From positions 1 through 59,474 of the forward strand of contig JAZDMK010000162.1 of assembly GCA_043800975.1 (NCBI GenBank): DNA of 59,474 nucleotides, in the 5' to 3' direction. How positions within the stretch are numbered: position 1 is the stretch's first letter; every line of letters starts with the position of its first letter. The translations under genes and the position numbers were made by a program. This DNA comes from JAZDMK01 sp043800975 (GTDB lineage Bacteria; Bacteroidota; Bacteroidia; Bacteroidales; JAHJDW01). Below, piece after piece: positions 57,834 to 59,474 of the stretch. Below the pieces are notes generated by a model. The model was given only the letters and a program-made list of their open reading frames with translations. It ran no database searches and was not told the DNA's origin.

Positions 57834-58265
57834 ATGAAACCATTTAAACCCATATTCATTTTTGTATTCCTTTTCAGCTCGTGTATTACTTTCGTACAAG
57901 CGCAGTATAAAAAGAATGATTGTATTACTGAGTATGACTCGCTTTCAAAGAGAAACATTTACCTTGATGCAAACATTTTACCCGAGTTTCCGGGCGGGTC
58001 AGATTCACTCGTTGCTTTTATTCAGAAGAATCTTCAGTGGCCCAAAGATGACGGAGCCGAATGGACCGGCACTGTTTATATTTCCTTTTGTGTAGAGACT
58101 GATGGCAGCATTTCGGGCAAGCGGGTAAAAAGAAGTGTTCATCCTTCATTGGATAATGAAGCCATGAAAGTGATGGATAAAATGCCCAAGTGGTCGCCTG
58201 GAAAATGTCATGACAAAGCAGTACCGGTAAAGATGATTATTCCATTTCGTTTTGTAATTAATTAG
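57834..58265 (+). CDS. Exported protein with TonB C-terminal-like domain
   Basis: This 143-residue protein has a signal peptide (MKPFKPIFIFVFLFSSCITFVQAQ). The rest matches a TonB C-terminal domain: PEFPGGSDSLVAFIQKNLQWP, GTVYISFCVETDGSISGKRVKRSVHPSLDNEAMKVMDKMPKW, and the VPVKMIIPFRFVIN end. The N-terminal membrane anchor and proline-rich spacer of true TonB are missing, so it is a free periplasmic domain, as common in Bacteroidota. It may act as a partner or decoy for TonB-dependent receptors, but that is inference. The start is at 57834; an alternative TTG at 57822 falls inside the -7 box. Confidence 0.85.
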   Translation: MKPFKPIFIFVFLFSSCITFVQAQYKKNDCITEYDSLSKRNIYLDANILPEFPGGSDSLVAFIQKNLQWPKDDGAEWTGTVYISFCVETDGSISGKRVKRSVHPSLDNEAMKVMDKMPKWSPGKCHDKAVPVKMIIPFRFVIN

Positions 58266-58315
58266 ATTATTGTTTTTTTTAAACCAGAGATAAATTGATT
58301 TTACTTTTATAAAAT

Positions 58316-59032
58316 ATGAACGCACACAAACTCATCATCACTTTTGTAATTCTCTTTTCTGTAGCAGTGTTGCAGGCGCAGGAGAACATGGGAAAGGCAT
58401 GGCTATTGTCGCCCGGTGCCCGCGACAGCCTTCTCACTCCCGATGTGAAAGCCCGTCTGGGAATCCGCTTCCCGGTGTTTAAAGCGTATACTTACACCGA
58501 TAAGTCGGGCGAATACTGTGTGGTGCTCACCGAGCGCTCCTACAAGCCCCGCGAGAAGGAAACCGATTTCAACGATACCATTCAGGCGTTCTGCTTCACC
58601 AAAAAAGGAGCTGATCTTTCGCCTTACTGGAGCCTGCGCGACTTTATCCTGAAGGGCGGTGACAACCGGAGCGAGGAAACGTCGATTTGGTTTTTCAGCA
58701 AGTTTATGCTGTTTGACGATCTGGACAACGACGGGAAAGTGGATCCAGTGGTGGTCTACGGCACCACAGCCGACAACGGCAGCGATGACGGGCGCATCCG
58801 GATTCTGGTTTATTACAAAGGACAGAAGCGCGCCATCCGGCATCAGAACAGTCCCTACGACGGAGGCCGCTACACCAAGGTGGATGCGGAGTATTATGAT
58901 TTACCGCAGAGCATACAAACGCGGGTGCTGAAGGTGATGGAGGATCTGTATGAAGCTGACCGCGCGATATTCCCGGCGGGATACAAGGAGAAGATGAAGC
59001 TGAAGAAGACGAGTTTTGATGAGAAGAAATAA
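58316..59032 (+). CDS. Exported protein of the M949_RS01915 (surface polysaccharide) type
   Basis: This 238-residue protein has a signal peptide (LIITFVILFSVAVLQAQ). Key stretches are LTERSYKPREKETDFNDTIQAFCF, WSLRDFILKGGDN, FDDLDNDGKVDPVVVYGTTADNGSDDGRIRILVYYKG and AIRHQNSPYDGGRYTKVD. The DLDNDGKVDPVVVYG and DDGRIRILVYYKG blocks match a Bacteroidota exported-protein family that is annotated as surface polysaccharide biosynthesis protein, M949_RS01915 type; I am fairly but not fully sure of this name. The gene is G+C-richer than its surroundings, like glnN. Its last part has a basic, lysine-rich tail. It probably acts in the periplasm or on the surface. Confidence 0.65.
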   Translation: MNAHKLIITFVILFSVAVLQAQENMGKAWLLSPGARDSLLTPDVKARLGIRFPVFKAYTYTDKSGEYCVVLTERSYKPREKETDFNDTIQAFCFTKKGADLSPYWSLRDFILKGGDNRSEETSIWFFSKFMLFDDLDNDGKVDPVVVYGTTADNGSDDGRIRILVYYKGQKRAIRHQNSPYDGGRYTKVDAEYYDLPQSIQTRVLKVMEDLYEADRAIFPAGYKEKMKLKKTSFDEKK

Positions 59033-59043
59033 AAATTCCCCTT

Positions 59044-59082
59044 CTGGATAGAAGGGGTACTCCGCTTGCGGAGGGGGGTAGT
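59044..59082. repeat. Double palindrome CCCCTTCT...AGAAGGGG and CTCCGC-TT-GCGGAG
   Basis: Two adjacent perfect palindromes (8-bp stem around GGAT, then 6-bp stem around TT), followed by GGGGGTAG. They lie 10-50 bases after the stop of the previous gene. The block looks like a dispersed intergenic repeat of a type common in Bacteroidota. Without a T-run it is not a standard terminator. Confidence 0.7.
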
Positions 59083-59187
59083 CGAAATACCAGAATGAAT
59101 ACAATCAATACAAAATCGGAAGTAAACAAAGTATTAATTATTGAATTCCTGAAAAGATAGAATTGTATTAACACATCCCGTTTCACA

Positions 59188-59474
59188 ATGAAACATTATA
59201 ACATTTCTACAAAAAACAGAACCAAGGAAGATGAAACATTTATCATTCATTCAACGGTTCTTTATAAAAACTATACATCTACGATACCCTTTAATCCTGA
59301 ATTAAAAGAGCGTGCAAAAGAACTTCGTAAAGCAGGAAATTTAGCTGAGGTTATTTTCTGGAAGCAGGTTCATAGAAAAAAATTCTGGGGAATCGACTTT
59401 GATCGTCAAAAGGTGATTGGTAATTATATCGTAGATTTTTTTGTAAAAAGTTTAAGTCTTGTAATTGAGATTGA
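59188..59474 (+). CDS. DUF559 domain (Vsr-like endonuclease) protein, N-terminal part
   Basis: The first 95 codons of a DUF559 protein run off the right edge. The segment LRKAGNLAEVIFWKQVHRKKFWGIDFDRQKVIGNYIVDFFVK contains the family motifs (RK.....E..FW...R), IDFDRQK and IVDFF, a PD-(D/E)xK-like nuclease core related to the very-short-patch repair endonuclease Vsr. Residues 1-50 are a longer than usual N-terminal leader. Bacteroidota carry many stand-alone DUF559 genes next to repeats, as here (a double palindrome 100 bases upstream). The function is not known. Confidence 0.85.
   Translation, partial: MKHYNISTKNRTKEDETFIIHSTVLYKNYTSTIPFNPELKERAKELRKAGNLAEVIFWKQVHRKKFWGIDFDRQKVIGNYIVDFFVKSLSLVIEI

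Overview
The window is chromosomal DNA of a Bacteroidota (Bacteroidetes) bacterium. The evidence is: type IX secretion sorting domains of both type A (51378-52073) and type B/CHU_C (four proteins, 33319-44421); a Bacteroidota-specific core cluster (ftsX, DUF3098, uppP, truB); glutamine synthetase type III; many exported proteins whose signal peptides end in ...AQ; and repeated TAnnTTTG -7 promoter boxes in front of genes. The order or genus cannot be fixed from this window. The lifestyle suggested is a free-living, probably gliding or surface-decorating organism. No tRNA, rRNA, CRISPR array, integrase or complete insertion sequence was seen.

Layout. 1-9.4 kb: the 5' part of purH, a DoxX/thioredoxin-like membrane protein, a giant secreted protein built from about 50 aromatic LFPLWW-type motifs, and an M16 peptidase pair (one catalytic, one degenerate). 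9.6-14.5 kb: exported or membrane unknowns and a double-AAA (CbxX/SpoVK-like) ATPase. 14.8-22.4 kb: a compact housekeeping run: ftsX, DUF3098, uppP, truB, a YhbP-like protein, a B12-dependent ribonucleotide reductase, lpxD and a DUF2231 protein. 22.5-27.9 kb: two pairs of tandem paralogues (Ca-site/His-Trp-Tyr-rich exported proteins; GldN-like exported proteins) and a DUF3109 protein. 28.4-33.2 kb: glycyl-tRNA synthetase, an exported unknown, a 21-bp minisatellite, an FnIII-like small protein and gap. 33.3-44.4 kb: four consecutive choice-of-anchor-L / T9SS type B surface proteins. 44.5-52 kb: M20 dipeptidase, an exported HExxHxxG metalloprotease, a MacB/FtsX-type permease, glnN, a second 21-bp minisatellite and a T9SS type A protein. 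52.1-55.1 kb: a repeat-dense accessory island around one 261-residue gene. 55.1-59.5 kb: small exported proteins (SecD-head-like, TonB C-terminal, polysaccharide-type), a polyvalent-kinase-like protein, one frameshifted gene, and the start of a DUF559 endonuclease-like gene.

The most unusual part is 52.17-54.85 kb. Two copies of a roughly 90-base element, 2.09 kb apart in direct orientation, share identical geometry: a 5-bp stem with a 3-base loop, a 31-base linker, then a 10-bp stem with a 4-base loop. Their stem sequences differ by compensating changes, so base pairing is conserved rather than sequence. They bracket a 253/207/253-bp direct-repeat array and a gene for an internally duplicated protein of unknown function. 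Immediately downstream is a second pair of structured repeats around a G+C-rich inverted-repeat block. I read this as a structured, probably mobile or RNA-encoding cassette; that is inference.

Other notable signals are the two unrelated minisatellites that each span 16 x 21 = 336 bp, an eroded second copy of the gap 3' end with its terminator, and a one-base frameshift in a T-run at about 56772-56777.
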